Shown: piece by piece, positions 27,687 to 37,148 of the stretch | Layout of the letters: each line of letters opens with the position of its first letter | How positions within the stretch are numbered: the stretch's first letter is position 1 | DNA from: Clostridia bacterium | GTDB lineage: Bacteria; Bacillota_A; Clostridia; Oscillospirales; Acutalibacteraceae | Assembly: GCA_017397065.1 (NCBI GenBank) | Contig: JAFQKE010000024.1 | Coordinates: 70,107-134,106, forward strand | Length of the DNA stretch: 64,000 nucleotides | Direction: 5' to 3' | Notes under the pieces: model-generated | Seen by the model: only the letters and a program-made list of their open reading frames with translations | Database searches by the model: none | What the model was told of the DNA's origin: nothing | Position numbers and translations under genes: made by a program

Positions 27687-29516
27687 ATGAATCCAAATCT
27701 AGCCGAACTTAGAAAAAAATCTATGGCTCTACCGCTTGAGCCCGGTGTTTATATTATGAAAAACAAATCGGGTCAAATTATTTATATCGGCAAGGCCAAA
27801 AAGCTAAAAAATAGGGTTAGTTCTTATTTTGGAAGCGACAAACAGCACACCCTTAAAGTTAAAAAAATGGTGGATCAGGTAAATGATTTTGATTATATTA
27901 TCTGCGATACCGAGCTTGAAGCACTCCTTTTAGAATGTTCTCTCATAAAGCAGCATAGCCCAAAATATAATATCCTTTTAAAGGATGATAAGGGTTATCA
28001 CTATATAAAAATCACAAGCGGTGATTGGCCTATGATCAGCGAAGTAAAGCAAAAGCTGAATGATAAAGCCGAATATTTAGGCCCTTATAATTCGGGTTGG
28101 ATACTAAAACAAACGGTGGATGAAGCACAAAAAATATTTGGACTTCCACGCTGTTCCAAACAGTTTCCCCGTGATATTGGTAAATCACGCCCCTGTCTTA
28201 ATCATCATTTAGGACTTTGTTCAGCTCCTTGTAGCGGTAAAATAAAGCAAAAGGATTACTTAGAATCGGTTAAATCGGCTGTGGAATTTATAAAGGGTGG
28301 CAGTGCTAATACTGCCGCAAAGCTTCAAAAGCAGATGGAAAAAGCGGCCGAAAATCTTGAATTTGAGCTTGCCGCAAAGCTCCGTGACCGCATAAAAGCA
28401 CTTTCACGTGCATCCGAGCGCCAAAAGGTTATAACCACATCTTATAAAGAACAGGATGTCATTGCATCGGCTCGCACCGAAACGGCACTTTGCTTTGCCG
28501 TAATGTGCTTTAGAGCAGGACACCTTACCGATATGAACTGTTTTGTTATAACCACTCCCGATGAACTGGTTTTAGATCGCACCGAATTTTTGGAGCGATA
28601 TTACAGTAACACCTTGGAAATTCCAAAGAGAATTGTTTTGGACGGTGATGTAACAAACTTAGAGCTTCTTTCAGAATGGCTATCCGAGAAGGCTGAACGA
28701 AAGGTTGAAATTGTTATTCCTAAGATTGGGGAGCAGCTTAATCTTGTAAAAATGTGTGCATTTAATGCCGCAGAGCATCTGGCAAAAATTGAGCAACGAC
28801 AAACGCACGAAACAGCCGCTTTGGATGAGCTTGCAAGACTATTGTCATTACCATCACCCCCGTCATATATTGAGGCTTATGATATTTCGCATACAATGGG
28901 TAATGAAAACGTGGCAGGTATGACAGTTTTTGAAAATGGAAAGCCGCTGAAATCCGCCTATAAAAGATTTAGAATTAAATCCTTTGAGGGGCAGGATGAT
29001 TACCGTTCAATGGCGGAGGTTTTAGACCGCAGATTTACAGAATATGAGTCGGCACAGGAAAAAGGCGAGAGCGATGGCTTTGGCCGATTGCCCGACCTTA
29101 TTTTGCTTGATGGCGGTCAAGGTCAGCTTGGTGCGGTTTTACCTGTGATGCAAAAACATAGTATTAGCGTTCCGGTTTTTGGTATGGTTAAGGACTCTAA
29201 ACACCGAACCCGTGCTATCACCGCAGGCGGTGGCGATATTTCTATCAAAGCCAACCAAAGAGCATATGTTCTTATTGCTACAATTCAGGAGGAAACTCAC
29301 CGCTTTGCCATAACCTACCACAGAAACAGCAGTCGCAAAAAAGGCCTTACAGCTGAGCTTTCTTTGGTTGAGGGGATGGGTGACAAGCGTATAAAAGTCC
29401 TGCTTAAAAAGTTCAAAAGTATATCAAAAATAAAAGAGGCTACAGCCGAAGAAATTAAAATCGCTACCGGCTTTCCAATTAAAGTATGTCAAAATATTTA
29501 TGATTTTTACCATTAG
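27687..29516 (+). CDS. uvrC: UvrABC system protein C (excinuclease subunit)
   Basis: About 609 residues. It makes the incisions on both sides of a DNA lesion after UvrA/UvrB recognition. The GIY-YIG nuclease domain is N-terminal (PGVYIM...IIYIGKAKKLKNRV). A UVR motif for UvrB contact lies near residues 205-240, the RNase-H-like nuclease begins at EAYDISHTMG, and helix-hairpin-helix motifs end the protein. ATG 27687 lies 8 bases after AAGGAGGTG. Length is normal for the family. Confidence 0.97.
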   Translation: MNPNLAELRKKSMALPLEPGVYIMKNKSGQIIYIGKAKKLKNRVSSYFGSDKQHTLKVKKMVDQVNDFDYIICDTELEALLLECSLIKQHSPKYNILLKDDKGYHYIKITSGDWPMISEVKQKLNDKAEYLGPYNSGWILKQTVDEAQKIFGLPRCSKQFPRDIGKSRPCLNHHLGLCSAPCSGKIKQKDYLESVKSAVEFIKGGSANTAAKLQKQMEKAAENLEFELAAKLRDRIKALSRASERQKVITTSYKEQDVIASARTETALCFAVMCFRAGHLTDMNCFVITTPDELVLDRTEFLERYYSNTLEIPKRIVLDGDVTNLELLSEWLSEKAERKVEIVIPKIGEQLNLVKMCAFNAAEHLAKIEQRQTHETAALDELARLLSLPSPPSYIEAYDISHTMGNENVAGMTVFENGKPLKSAYKRFRIKSFEGQDDYRSMAEVLDRRFTEYESAQEKGESDGFGRLPDLILLDGGQGQLGAVLPVMQKHSISVPVFGMVKDSKHRTRAITAGGGDISIKANQRAYVLIATIQEETHRFAITYHRNSSRKKGLTAELSLVEGMGDKRIKVLLKKFKSISKIKEATAEEIKIATGFPIKVCQNIYDFYH

Positions 29517-29592
29517 ATTCTACCTGCCTTGAAAATTTATAAAAACAACTATTTAAGGCAGATTCTAGGGTAAGGGTTTTAAATAAATAAAA

Positions 29593-29641
29593 AAATCCGT
29601 AATTTTTGCAGTTAAATCTTGTAAAAATTGCGGATTTATTG
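29593..29641 (+). terminator. Terminator-like hairpin between uvrC and the ABC gene
   Basis: Long imperfect stem with arms around AATCCGTAATTTTTGC (from 29593) and GTAAAAATTGCGGATT (to about 29637). An earlier weaker stem (CTGCCTT/AAGGCAG, about 29525-29561) precedes it. Confidence 0.75.
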
Positions 29642-29686
29642 TATAATGATTACGTGTATTTTTAAAATTTTCTTCGAGGTGATTAT

Positions 29687-31606
29687 ATGGGACCCGGAAT
29701 GCCTCCTCGTATGGGCATGGATAATAATAAACTTAAAGAACCATTACCTAAAAGTATAAAAGAAGTACCGGGATATTTAAAAAGGGTTGTATCAAAGTTT
29801 TTTGGGCGTCTTTTTTACATATTTGGGCTGGTATGGAACACCGCACCTTGGATACTGATTTCACTTATGGCTATTGCTTTGTTTACCGGTTTATTGCCTG
29901 TTGCAACTGCTTGGGTGGCTTCACAGCTGTTAAATGTTTTGGCGGATGCTTTTTTTGCAGCTGAGAAAGGTGTAGATTTTGAGTTTGGAAAAATTATTTT
30001 TCTTTTAATTTTACAGTTTATTTGCATTATTGCAAACAGTTTTTTCACTCATTTAAACTCTCTTGTTGTAAGGGTTTCGGGTGAGATGGTTTCCAACCAC
30101 GTAAAAACAATTATGATGCAAAAATCTCAAACGTTGGATTTGCAAAGCTTTGATAAACCTGAGTTCTATGAAAAACTGGAAAACGCTCAGCGAGAGGCTA
30201 CAATGCGCCCCGTTCAGATTATAAACGCTACATTTAGTTCAATAAGCTCTATTATCAGTTTAGTTTCCTTTGTGGGTATTTTGTTTACAATAAGCCCTTG
30301 GGCACCTCCTTTTATAATCGCCCTTTCATTGCCCGCCGGGTTCGTTACCTATATCTACCGCAAAAAAGCCTTTAACTATATTCGTATGCGTTCCAAAGAC
30401 CGCCGTGAGCTTAACTATTATTCAGGACTTATAACAAATAAGGATTTAGTAAAAGAAATAAGAATTTTCGGCCTTTCTGATTTATTTATAAATAGATACA
30501 AAGAAACCTTTAAAAAGTATTTTGGAGGTCTTAAAAAGTTATATTTTAAAGAGGGATTTTGGAATATGCTCATCTCTCTGCTCTCTGCTATTGCACATTG
30601 CGTTTTGTTCCTTTTTGTTGCATGGCAGGTATGGCTTGGTAAGATAAAGGTAGGTAACTATTCTCTTTATACAGGTGCACTCAATTCAATAACTTCGGGA
30701 CTCAACTCTCTTATTTCGTCTACCTCAACAATTTATGAGGGCACCTTATTTATTGATAATCTTATAGTCTTCATGGAGGAAAAGCCTACCATTTTAACCG
30801 TTACCGATAAAAAGGCAGAGCTTAAACGTCACATTCCTCACGAAATTGAGTTTAAACATCTTTCCTTTAAATATCCCGGAACCGAAAGATATGTTATTAA
30901 AGACTTAAATGTTAAAATAAATGCCGGTGATACGGTGGCTCTGGTTGGCGTTAATGGTGCGGGCAAAACCACTCTTATTAAGCTTATTACCAGACTTTAT
31001 GACCCTACCGAGGGTGAAATACTTTTAGATGGTAAAAATCTTAAAGAATATGATCCTGAAGAGCTTTATAAAATCTACGGCATAATCTTTCAGGATTTTG
31101 GAAAATATGCTGTTACGGTATCAGAAAACATTGCCTTTGGTGAGGTGGATAATGATATTGATGAAGAAAGAGTAAAGGCTGCTGCTAAGCAGAGTAATGC
31201 TACCGAATTTATATCACGTTTGCCTAAAGAGTATGATACTCCGCTTATGCGTTATTTTGAGGAAGACGGTATTGAGCTTTCAATCGGTCAGTGGCAAAAG
31301 CTTTCGGTTGCCAGAGCCTTTTACAGCGATTCTGATATTCTTATTTTGGATGAGCCTACTGCATCGCTCGATGCTATCGCAGAGCAGGAGATTTATGATC
31401 AGTTTGATAATTTAAGAAAAGACAAAACTACAATTTTTGTATCCCATCGTCTTTCCAGCGCAACTACAGCCGATGTTATTTTTGTATTGGATGACGGCGT
31501 TCTTACCGAGTGCGGAACCCATAGTCAGCTTATGGAAAAAGAGGGAACTTATCATAAACTCTTTACAACTCAGGCAGGAAGATATTTAGAAAACGATAAA
31601 AACTAA
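29687..31606 (+). CDS. ABC exporter, fused permease and ATPase
   Basis: 639 residues: a Gly/Met/Pro-rich N-terminus, six predicted membrane helices (about 45-340), then a nucleotide-binding domain. Walker A is GVNGAGKTT, Walker B is ILILDEPTASLD, the signature is LSIGQ instead of LSGGQ, and the switch His is in FVSHRLS. It resembles half-transporters that work as dimers to export lipids, peptides or drugs; the substrate is unknown. It has its own ribosome site GAGGTGAT and is followed after 22 bp by manA. Confidence 0.92.
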   Translation: MGPGMPPRMGMDNNKLKEPLPKSIKEVPGYLKRVVSKFFGRLFYIFGLVWNTAPWILISLMAIALFTGLLPVATAWVASQLLNVLADAFFAAEKGVDFEFGKIIFLLILQFICIIANSFFTHLNSLVVRVSGEMVSNHVKTIMMQKSQTLDLQSFDKPEFYEKLENAQREATMRPVQIINATFSSISSIISLVSFVGILFTISPWAPPFIIALSLPAGFVTYIYRKKAFNYIRMRSKDRRELNYYSGLITNKDLVKEIRIFGLSDLFINRYKETFKKYFGGLKKLYFKEGFWNMLISLLSAIAHCVLFLFVAWQVWLGKIKVGNYSLYTGALNSITSGLNSLISSTSTIYEGTLFIDNLIVFMEEKPTILTVTDKKAELKRHIPHEIEFKHLSFKYPGTERYVIKDLNVKINAGDTVALVGVNGAGKTTLIKLITRLYDPTEGEILLDGKNLKEYDPEELYKIYGIIFQDFGKYAVTVSENIAFGEVDNDIDEERVKAAAKQSNATEFISRLPKEYDTPLMRYFEEDGIELSIGQWQKLSVARAFYSDSDILILDEPTASLDAIAEQEIYDQFDNLRKDKTTIFVSHRLSSATTADVIFVLDDGVLTECGTHSQLMEKEGTYHKLFTTQAGRYLENDKN

Positions 31607-31628
31607 AACAACCAAGGAGATTATAATT

Positions 31629-32549
31629 ATGTATACTCTTAAATTAAAACCTGCCCTCAAGGATTATCTTTGGGGTGGAACACGCCTTAAAACAGAATTT
31701 AAAATGGAAACCGATTTAGAAAAGGTTGCTGAGGCTTGGGTGCTCTCCACTCATAAGGATGGTGCAGGAATTGTTTTAAACGGAGAACTTTCCGGCAAAA
31801 CCTTAGCTGAGGCGGTTGAAGCCTTTGGTGCTGATTGCTTAGGCGAAAACGGCAAAAAGTTCAGTTATTTCCCGATTCTTATAAAGCTTATAGATGCTAA
31901 GGATTACCTTTCGGTTCAGGTTCATCCCGATGATGAATATGCTCTCAGAGTAGAGGGAGAATATGGAAAAACCGAAATGTGGTATATCGTAGATTGTGAT
32001 GAGGGTGCTGCCCTTTATTACGGCTTTAAAAACGAAATATCTAAAAATGAGTTCAAAGAAAAAATTGCCGATAATACAATAACCGACGTGCTTAATAAAG
32101 TTCCGGTTAAAAAAGGTGACGTTTATTTCATTCCATCGGGCACAATTCACGCAATAGGCAGCGGAATTTTAATTGCTGAAATTCAGCAAAACTCAAACAC
32201 AACCTATCGTGTTTCGGATTACGGCAGACTTGGTGCAGATGGTAAACCCAGACCTCTTCATATTGATAAAGCTGTTGAGGTAACAAACTTAACACCGCCG
32301 CCCGAAAAGGCAGATTTGCCCGATGGCGTTTTGGCGGAGTGCGAATATTTTAAGGTTCGTATTTTTAATACTGATGAAGAAAAATGGGTAGATGTAGATA
32401 ACTCCTCCTTTACAGCACTTTTGTGCTTAGAGGGCGAGGTTTCCTTTAACGGCATAACGCTGGTTAAGGGTGATTGTGCTTTTATTCCCGCAAATAGCGG
32501 TAAGGTTACATTTGAGGGCAAAGCTACCATAATTGAAAGTAGGGTATAA
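31629..32549 (+). CDS. manA: Mannose-6-phosphate isomerase, class I
   Basis: 306 residues of the cupin-type isomerase that interconverts mannose-6-P and fructose-6-P. Zinc-ligand motifs are visible: QVHPDDEYA (His), KTEMWYI (Glu region) and PSGTIHAIG (His). The catalytic-region Arg is in NTTYRVSDYGR. Short clostridial form without the C-terminal extension of E. coli ManA. It lies close behind the ABC gene and 2 bp before trmL. Confidence 0.93.
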   Translation: MYTLKLKPALKDYLWGGTRLKTEFKMETDLEKVAEAWVLSTHKDGAGIVLNGELSGKTLAEAVEAFGADCLGENGKKFSYFPILIKLIDAKDYLSVQVHPDDEYALRVEGEYGKTEMWYIVDCDEGAALYYGFKNEISKNEFKEKIADNTITDVLNKVPVKKGDVYFIPSGTIHAIGSGILIAEIQQNSNTTYRVSDYGRLGADGKPRPLHIDKAVEVTNLTPPPEKADLPDGVLAECEYFKVRIFNTDEEKWVDVDNSSFTALLCLEGEVSFNGITLVKGDCAFIPANSGKVTFEGKATIIESRV

Positions 32550-32551
32550 TC

Positions 32552-33067
32552 TTGAGCATACTTAATATTGTTTTGGTGGAACCCGAAATTCCGCAGAATA
32601 CCGGTAATATTGCCCGTACCTGTGCCGCAACAGGAGCGAGACTTCATATTGTAGAGCCTATGGGGTTTAAGCCGGATGATAAACAGCTTAAAAGAGCCGG
32701 ACTTGATTATTGGCATCTTTTAGATATAACCTACTATAAAAATCTTGACGATTTTTTTGAGAAAAACAGTGGCGGTGAATTTTACTTTTTCACTACCAAG
32801 GGCAGAACGGTTTATTCCGATGTAAACTATCCTGATAACGCCTATATCTTTTTCGGTAAGGAAACAAAGGGACTACCCGAAGAGCTGCTTTTAAAATATC
32901 CCGATAGGGCAGTAAGGGTTCCGATGATAGGTGACGCAAGGAGCCTTAATCTTTCAAATACCGTAGCTCTTGCCGCTTATGAGGTGCTCCGTCAATGGGA
33001 TTTCCCCGAGCTACAGAATTTTGGCGAGCTCCACCGTTATGATTGGGATACAGGTGAAATAAAATAA
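32552..33067 (+). CDS. trmL: tRNA (cytidine/uridine-34-2'-O)-methyltransferase
   Basis: A 171-residue SPOUT methyltransferase that 2'-O-methylates the wobble base of some leucine tRNAs. Family blocks: VEPEIPQNTGNIARTC at the N-terminus, IFFGKETKGLPEELL, and the trefoil-knot SAM site IGDARSLNLSNTVALA. It appears to start with TTG (32552), preceded by AGGG, two bases after the manA stop codon, suggesting translational coupling. Confidence 0.95.
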   Translation: MSILNIVLVEPEIPQNTGNIARTCAATGARLHIVEPMGFKPDDKQLKRAGLDYWHLLDITYYKNLDDFFEKNSGGEFYFFTTKGRTVYSDVNYPDNAYIFFGKETKGLPEELLLKYPDRAVRVPMIGDARSLNLSNTVALAAYEVLRQWDFPELQNFGELHRYDWDTGEIK

Positions 33068-33131
33068 AAAAACAAGCAATGGATTAATTTTAATTTATTG
33101 AAAACAGGAATTTGGCAAAGGAGTTTTAACT

Positions 33132-33500
33132 ATGAGTCAAGTATACGAGTTTTTAAAAGAGTGCGGTTCGTTCTTTGTTTTATCCATCAATGGAGATTTT
33201 CCTGCAGGTAGACCGTTTGGTGCAGTTATGGAGGTGGGAAAAGATTTATATTTATCCACCAATGATATGAACCAAGTACATAAGCAAATGCGAGAAAACG
33301 AACATATACAGATTGTTGCAAAGAAACCCGCATCACGAGAATGGATTAGAATTACCGGTATTGCAACAGAATGTGATGACAAAGAACTTAAGAAAAAAAT
33401 GCTCGAAGAATGCCCTGTCTTGCAACAGAGATTTGGTGAAGTGGGTATGGAGCATTTTATTATGTTTAAGGTAAAAGTTAAACAGGTAGAAAACAAGTAA
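33132..33500 (+). CDS. Pyridoxamine 5'-phosphate oxidase-like flavoprotein
   Basis: 122 residues with the FMN-binding split-barrel pattern: FFVLSINGDFPAGRPFG, then LYLSTNDMNQVHKQM (typical FMN-phosphate segment), and REWIRITGIA. Small members of this group bind FMN or F420 and reduce or protect against small molecules. The exact reaction cannot be told. Strong ribosome site AAAGGAG before the ATG. Confidence 0.85.
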   Translation: MSQVYEFLKECGSFFVLSINGDFPAGRPFGAVMEVGKDLYLSTNDMNQVHKQMRENEHIQIVAKKPASREWIRITGIATECDDKELKKKMLEECPVLQQRFGEVGMEHFIMFKVKVKQVENK

Positions 33501-33511
33501 TTTCTAATTTA

Positions 33512-33600
33512 TTTGCCTGATATATTTATAAACATAAAAATCTGCAATAAAGGTGTAAAAACATCTTTATTGCAGATTTTTCGTTTTATTCTTAATTTAA
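33512..33600 (+). repeat. Dispersed hairpin repeat, family B, copy 2
   Basis: Stem AAAAATCTGCAATAAAG with CTTTATTGCAGATTTTT inside 33536-33581, then the conserved TCGTTTTATTCTTA tail. This is a diverged, shortened copy lacking the ACAGCCCC end. It lies between convergent genes and can terminate both. Confidence 0.8.
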
Positions 33601-33617
33601 TAAGCTTTGCTTTTAGC

Positions 33618-34724
33618 CTATTTAACCAAAGCATTTCTTATGTCCTCTGAAGCGTTGTTTTTGTCCAAGGCAGAGATTATATCGGACATCTTTTTAATTT
33701 TTTCAGGACTATTCAAAAGCTCTAAGCATTCAAACTCTAACTCCTTGGTGGTTTCACTGCTAACTGCGGCACCTAAATCCACAAAGAATTTACGGTTGTA
33801 TTCTTCGCAACCTGCCACTGCATCAATAAAGACCATAGGTAGATTTTTTTGCTTTGCCTCCGAAACGCTGAGACCGCCGGGCTTAGTTAAGTAAAGGTCG
33901 GCACTGTCTAAAAGCTCTGACATATTTTTTACAAATCCATTTACGTGTATGCTATTATTTGCTTTATACTTTCTTTCAAGTGATTTTTTGAGCCTTTTGT
34001 TTGTTCCGCACACAATTGAAATTTCTGTGTTTTGGGGGATTTTAGCAGAAATATGCTTGATTATTTTCTTAATAGGGCCGCACCCCATACTTCCACACAT
34101 AACAAGTAAGTGAGTGTGATTTGGATTTATACCGGCCTGTTTTTTTGCCTCTTCTTTTGAAAGAGAGGTGTAAAACATCTGCCTTACGGGTATGCCGGTA
34201 GGAACCAATTTTTCCTCAGCCATTCCATATTCTACAAACTCTTTATTGATTTTTGCGTCGGGAGTAAAATAGAAATCCAAGCTTTGTGAGTCAATCGTTG
34301 GGGCACAGGTATAATCGGTTGCAACAAATGAGCTTTTTATTTTTAAATCATATTTCGTAATAGCGGCGGCCAGCATTACTGTAGCGAAGGGATGGGTGCA
34401 AATAACTGTATCGTATTCATTTTCTTTTATATATTCGCTTAATTTTTTGGCACCCGATGAAAAAAGTCTGTTTGTGAGTGAACCTTTTTTATAAACGGAA
34501 GAGTGGTTGTCCATAATGCTGTAGCCAATTTCAAAAATTTTTGGAAAATGCCTATATATGGTTGTATGACCTTTTGTTATAACATTTGTAGCGAATTTTG
34601 AAATAAAGAGCAATACCTCATACACTTCACAAACATCGCCGTTATTATCAAAAACTTCCTTTATAGCATTAGCACACGAATCATGGCCTGCACCGGTGCT
34701 ACTGCTCAGTATCAAAACACGCAT
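33618..34724 (-). CDS. Processive diacylglycerol glycosyltransferase-like (GT28, MGDG-synthase type)
   Basis: 368 residues with two Rossmann halves. The N-terminus SSSTGAGHDSCANAI matches the MGDG-synthase domain (family STGxGH). The C-terminal donor-binding part has CGSMGCGPIKK, VCGTNKRLKKSL and TKPGGLSVSEA, as in UgtP/MurG-like GT28 enzymes. It would transfer sugars from a UDP-sugar to diacylglycerol at the membrane, making glycolipids. Single gene; starts at ATG 34724. Confidence 0.88.
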   Translation of the reverse strand: MRVLILSSSTGAGHDSCANAIKEVFDNNGDVCEVYEVLLFISKFATNVITKGHTTIYRHFPKIFEIGYSIMDNHSSVYKKGSLTNRLFSSGAKKLSEYIKENEYDTVICTHPFATVMLAAAITKYDLKIKSSFVATDYTCAPTIDSQSLDFYFTPDAKINKEFVEYGMAEEKLVPTGIPVRQMFYTSLSKEEAKKQAGINPNHTHLLVMCGSMGCGPIKKIIKHISAKIPQNTEISIVCGTNKRLKKSLERKYKANNSIHVNGFVKNMSELLDSADLYLTKPGGLSVSEAKQKNLPMVFIDAVAGCEEYNRKFFVDLGAAVSSETTKELEFECLELLNSPEKIKKMSDIISALDKNNASEDIRNALVK

Positions 34725-34913
34725 ACAATTAAGATCCTTTCGTTAAAAGAGATGCGATAGAAAAGCTAATTAACAATTACGCAAAAATTATAACATAATG
34801 AGTTAAAAAATTCAATATGAAGCATATACATTTAATTAAAAATTAATTTTTATGCAACAAAACTTAAAAAAATTAAGGAAATATATTTTTGGTAAAAAAT
34901 GTTTAATTTAGTA

Positions 34914-34942
34914 TTGATTTTTTTTTAACAAAGCTATATAAT
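34914..34942 (+). promoter_or_regulatory. Promoter of the Na+-translocating decarboxylase operon
   Basis: TTGATT (34914-34919), 17-bp spacer, TATAAT (34937-34942). About 150 bases of leader follow before the first gene; part of it can pair (TTTGCTTTG with CAAAGCAAA near 34978-35015). Confidence 0.7.
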
Positions 34943-35092
34943 ATATATGATTGGTATGATGGCGGAGAAGGTGCTTTTTTGCTTTGATTCGCTTTATCAA
35001 TACCAAAGCAAAGGTATTTTTTCAGGCTTTTTGCCAACAATACTTTTTATAAAAAATCAAAATAATTTTATCCCGAGTGGAGGTGTAAAAAA

Positions 35093-35437
35093 ATGTATAA
35101 TTCTTTACTCGCAGTTAAAAATGTTGCAGAAAACGTTGGTAAGGTAAAAGATGTTAACGACCTTTATGTTGTTATACTTGGTGTTGGTATTGTTTTTATC
35201 GGTCTTGTCAGCATAATTATTCTTTGCAAGATTTTATCGGTTTGTTGCAAGCTTTTAGCTAAAAAAGAGGATGCAGTAACTACCGAATCGACACCCGCTG
35301 CCGCACCTGTAGCCGCACCTACTCCTGCAGTTATCCCCAACCGCAGAGAAACCGTTGCCGCTATAGCAGCCGCAATTGCCGAAGATTTAGGAACCGATGT
35401 ATCGGCTATCCGTATTCTTTCTATCGAAAAACTTTAA
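35093..35437 (+). CDS. Na+-translocating decarboxylase gamma subunit (OadG family)
   Basis: 114 residues with one membrane helix (about 22-50, LYVVILGVGIVFIGLVSIIILC), then an Ala/Pro-rich linker (about 68-85) and a short C-terminal region. OadG proteins assemble and stabilise the membrane decarboxylase. It is the first of four ordered genes (gamma, biotin carrier, beta, alpha). Ribosome site GGAGGTG before ATG 35093. Confidence 0.88.
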   Translation: MYNSLLAVKNVAENVGKVKDVNDLYVVILGVGIVFIGLVSIIILCKILSVCCKLLAKKEDAVTTESTPAAAPVAAPTPAVIPNRRETVAAIAAAIAEDLGTDVSAIRILSIEKL

Positions 35438-35474
35438 AAACTAATGTTTAAAAACATAAAAGGAGATAACCAAA

Positions 35475-35849
35475 ATGAAAAACTATAAAGTAAATGTTAA
35501 CGGAACCGAATATAAGGTTTCTATTGAACTTATAAGCGAAACTGAGGCTGCCGCTCCTGTAGCTGCTCCTGCTGCCGCTCCTGCACCCGCCGCAGCTCCT
35601 GCACCTGCTGCTCCTGCCGCTGCTGCTCCTGCCGGTGGCGAAAAGGTTAACGCACCTATGCCCGGCACCATCCTTTCTGTAAACGTAAAGGTTGGCGATG
35701 CTGTTAAAAAGGGTCAGGTTCTTGTTATTCTTGAAGCTATGAAAATGGAAAACGAGATTATGTCTCCCGTTGACGGTACTGTTACATTCGTTGGAGTAAA
35801 CCAGGGTGCAACTGTTGAATCCGGTTCTGCAATTTGTGTAATCGAATAA
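35475..35849 (+). CDS. Biotin carboxyl carrier protein of the decarboxylase
   Basis: 124 residues: a short N-terminal beta part, a repetitive Ala/Pro linker (about residues 25-55) and a biotinyl domain with EAMKMENE, biotinylated at Lys90. It shuttles the carboxyl group from the alpha subunit to the membrane beta subunit. It is a separate protein here, as in glutaconyl- or methylmalonyl-CoA decarboxylases, rather than fused to alpha. Confidence 0.95.
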   Translation: MKNYKVNVNGTEYKVSIELISETEAAAPVAAPAAAPAPAAAPAPAAPAAAAPAGGEKVNAPMPGTILSVNVKVGDAVKKGQVLVILEAMKMENEIMSPVDGTVTFVGVNQGATVESGSAICVIE

Positions 35850-35864
35850 GGCGGTGTTATTCAA

Positions 35865-37121
35865 ATGGGTGACGCTATATTGGATTTTTTAGGGCAAACA
35901 GGCTTTTCAATGCTTGCCGATAACTGGCAGTCTATTGTAATGGTTGGAGTTGCCTGCGTGCTTTTCTTCCTTGCAATTGTTAAAAAATTTGAACCATTAC
36001 TTTTATTACCAATCGCTTTTGGTATGCTTATGACCAACCTTGTGGCTTCTGATGTTTATCATGAAGTGCTTTTCGCAGGCGGTCAGATTCATTGGGATAA
36101 ATTCTTCCACGGTATGGTGGATCAGGAGTTTATAACCCGATTAACCGATCTCGGTGTTGGTGAAAACATATTAAATTCGCTAGAAATTGGTCAAGAGATA
36201 AATGCAGGTCTTGTTGACTTCCTTTATCTTGGCGTTAAGCTCGGCATTTATCCCTGCCTTATTTTCATTGGTGTTGGAGCTATGACCGACTTCGGTCCCT
36301 TGCTTGCAAATCCCAAGAGCTTGCTTCTTGGCGCAGCCGCACAGGTTGGTATATTTGCAACCTATATCGGAGCAAGACTTTTGGATTTCACCCCTGCACA
36401 GGCCGCATCTACCGGTATTATAGGTGGTGCAGATGGTCCTACTGCAATATTTGTTACAGGCAAGCTCGCTCCTGAGCTTTTAGGCCCGATAGCCGTTGCG
36501 GCATATTCTTATATGGCACTGGTTCCGGTTATTCAGCCACCAATTATGAAGGCACTTACCACCAAAAAAGAACGTGCTATTGCAATGAAAGAGCTTCGTC
36601 CTGTTTCCAAAACCGAAAAGATTGTTTTCCCAATTATCGTTACAATTTTTGTTGCTTGGCTCGTTCCCTCAGCCGCACCCCTTGTTGGTTGCTTAATGCT
36701 TGGTAACCTTATGCGTGAGTCGGGCGTTGTGGAACGTCTTACCAAAACAGTTCAGAATGAGCTTATGAACATTGTAACAGTATTCCTTGGCATTTCTGTT
36801 GGTGCTACTGCAACATTTACTGCATTTATAAACACACAAACGTTGTTTATTATAATGCTTGGTATTGTTGCTTTTGGTATGGGTACCGCAAGCGGTGTTT
36901 TACTTGCCAAGTTTATGAATCTTTTCACCAAAAACAAAATCAATCCACTTATCGGTTCGGCCGGTGTTTCGGCTGTTCCTATGGCGGCTCGTGTATCACA
37001 GATGGTAGGTCAAAAGGAAAATCCTTCCAACTTCCTGCTTATGCACGCTATGGGCCCCAACGTTGCAGGTGTTATCGGTTCGGCTATTGCCGCCGGTGTT
37101 CTTATCGCTTGCTGCGGTTAA
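35865..37121 (+). CDS. oadB: Na+-translocating decarboxylase beta subunit
   Basis: A 418-residue polytopic membrane protein that decarboxylates carboxybiotin and pumps Na+ outward. Family segments: the [20 protein letters not shown] loop and the C-terminal [17 protein letters not shown]. It overlaps the same operon, 15 bp after the biotin carrier gene. The sodium gradient it builds could drive the SSS symporter at 19195. Confidence 0.96.
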   Translation: MGDAILDFLGQTGFSMLADNWQSIVMVGVACVLFFLAIVKKFEPLLLLPIAFGMLMTNLVASDVYHEVLFAGGQIHWDKFFHGMVDQEFITRLTDLGVGENILNSLEIGQEINAGLVDFLYLGVKLGIYPCLIFIGVGAMTDFGPLLANPKSLLLGAAAQVGIFATYIGARLLDFTPAQAASTGIIGGADGPTAIFVTGKLAPELLGPIAVAAYSYMALVPVIQPPIMKALTTKKERAIAMKELRPVSKTEKIVFPIIVTIFVAWLVPSAAPLVGCLMLGNLMRESGVVERLTKTVQNELMNIVTVFLGISVGATATFTAFINTQTLFIIMLGIVAFGMGTASGVLLAKFMNLFTKNKINPLIGSAGVSAVPMAARVSQMVGQKENPSNFLLMHAMGPNVAGVIGSAIAAGVLIACCG

Positions 37122-37148
37122 TGACTTTAAAGAAAGAGGCATTATCTT

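Noticed and set aside
34947..35147. 66-residue open frame before the OadG-type gene
   Set aside because: It lies in the leader, has no ribosome site, and runs into the real gene in another frame.
35483..35671. Ala/Gly-rich minus-strand open frame
   Set aside because: It is the antisense of the Ala/Pro linker of the biotin carrier gene, a compositional artefact.
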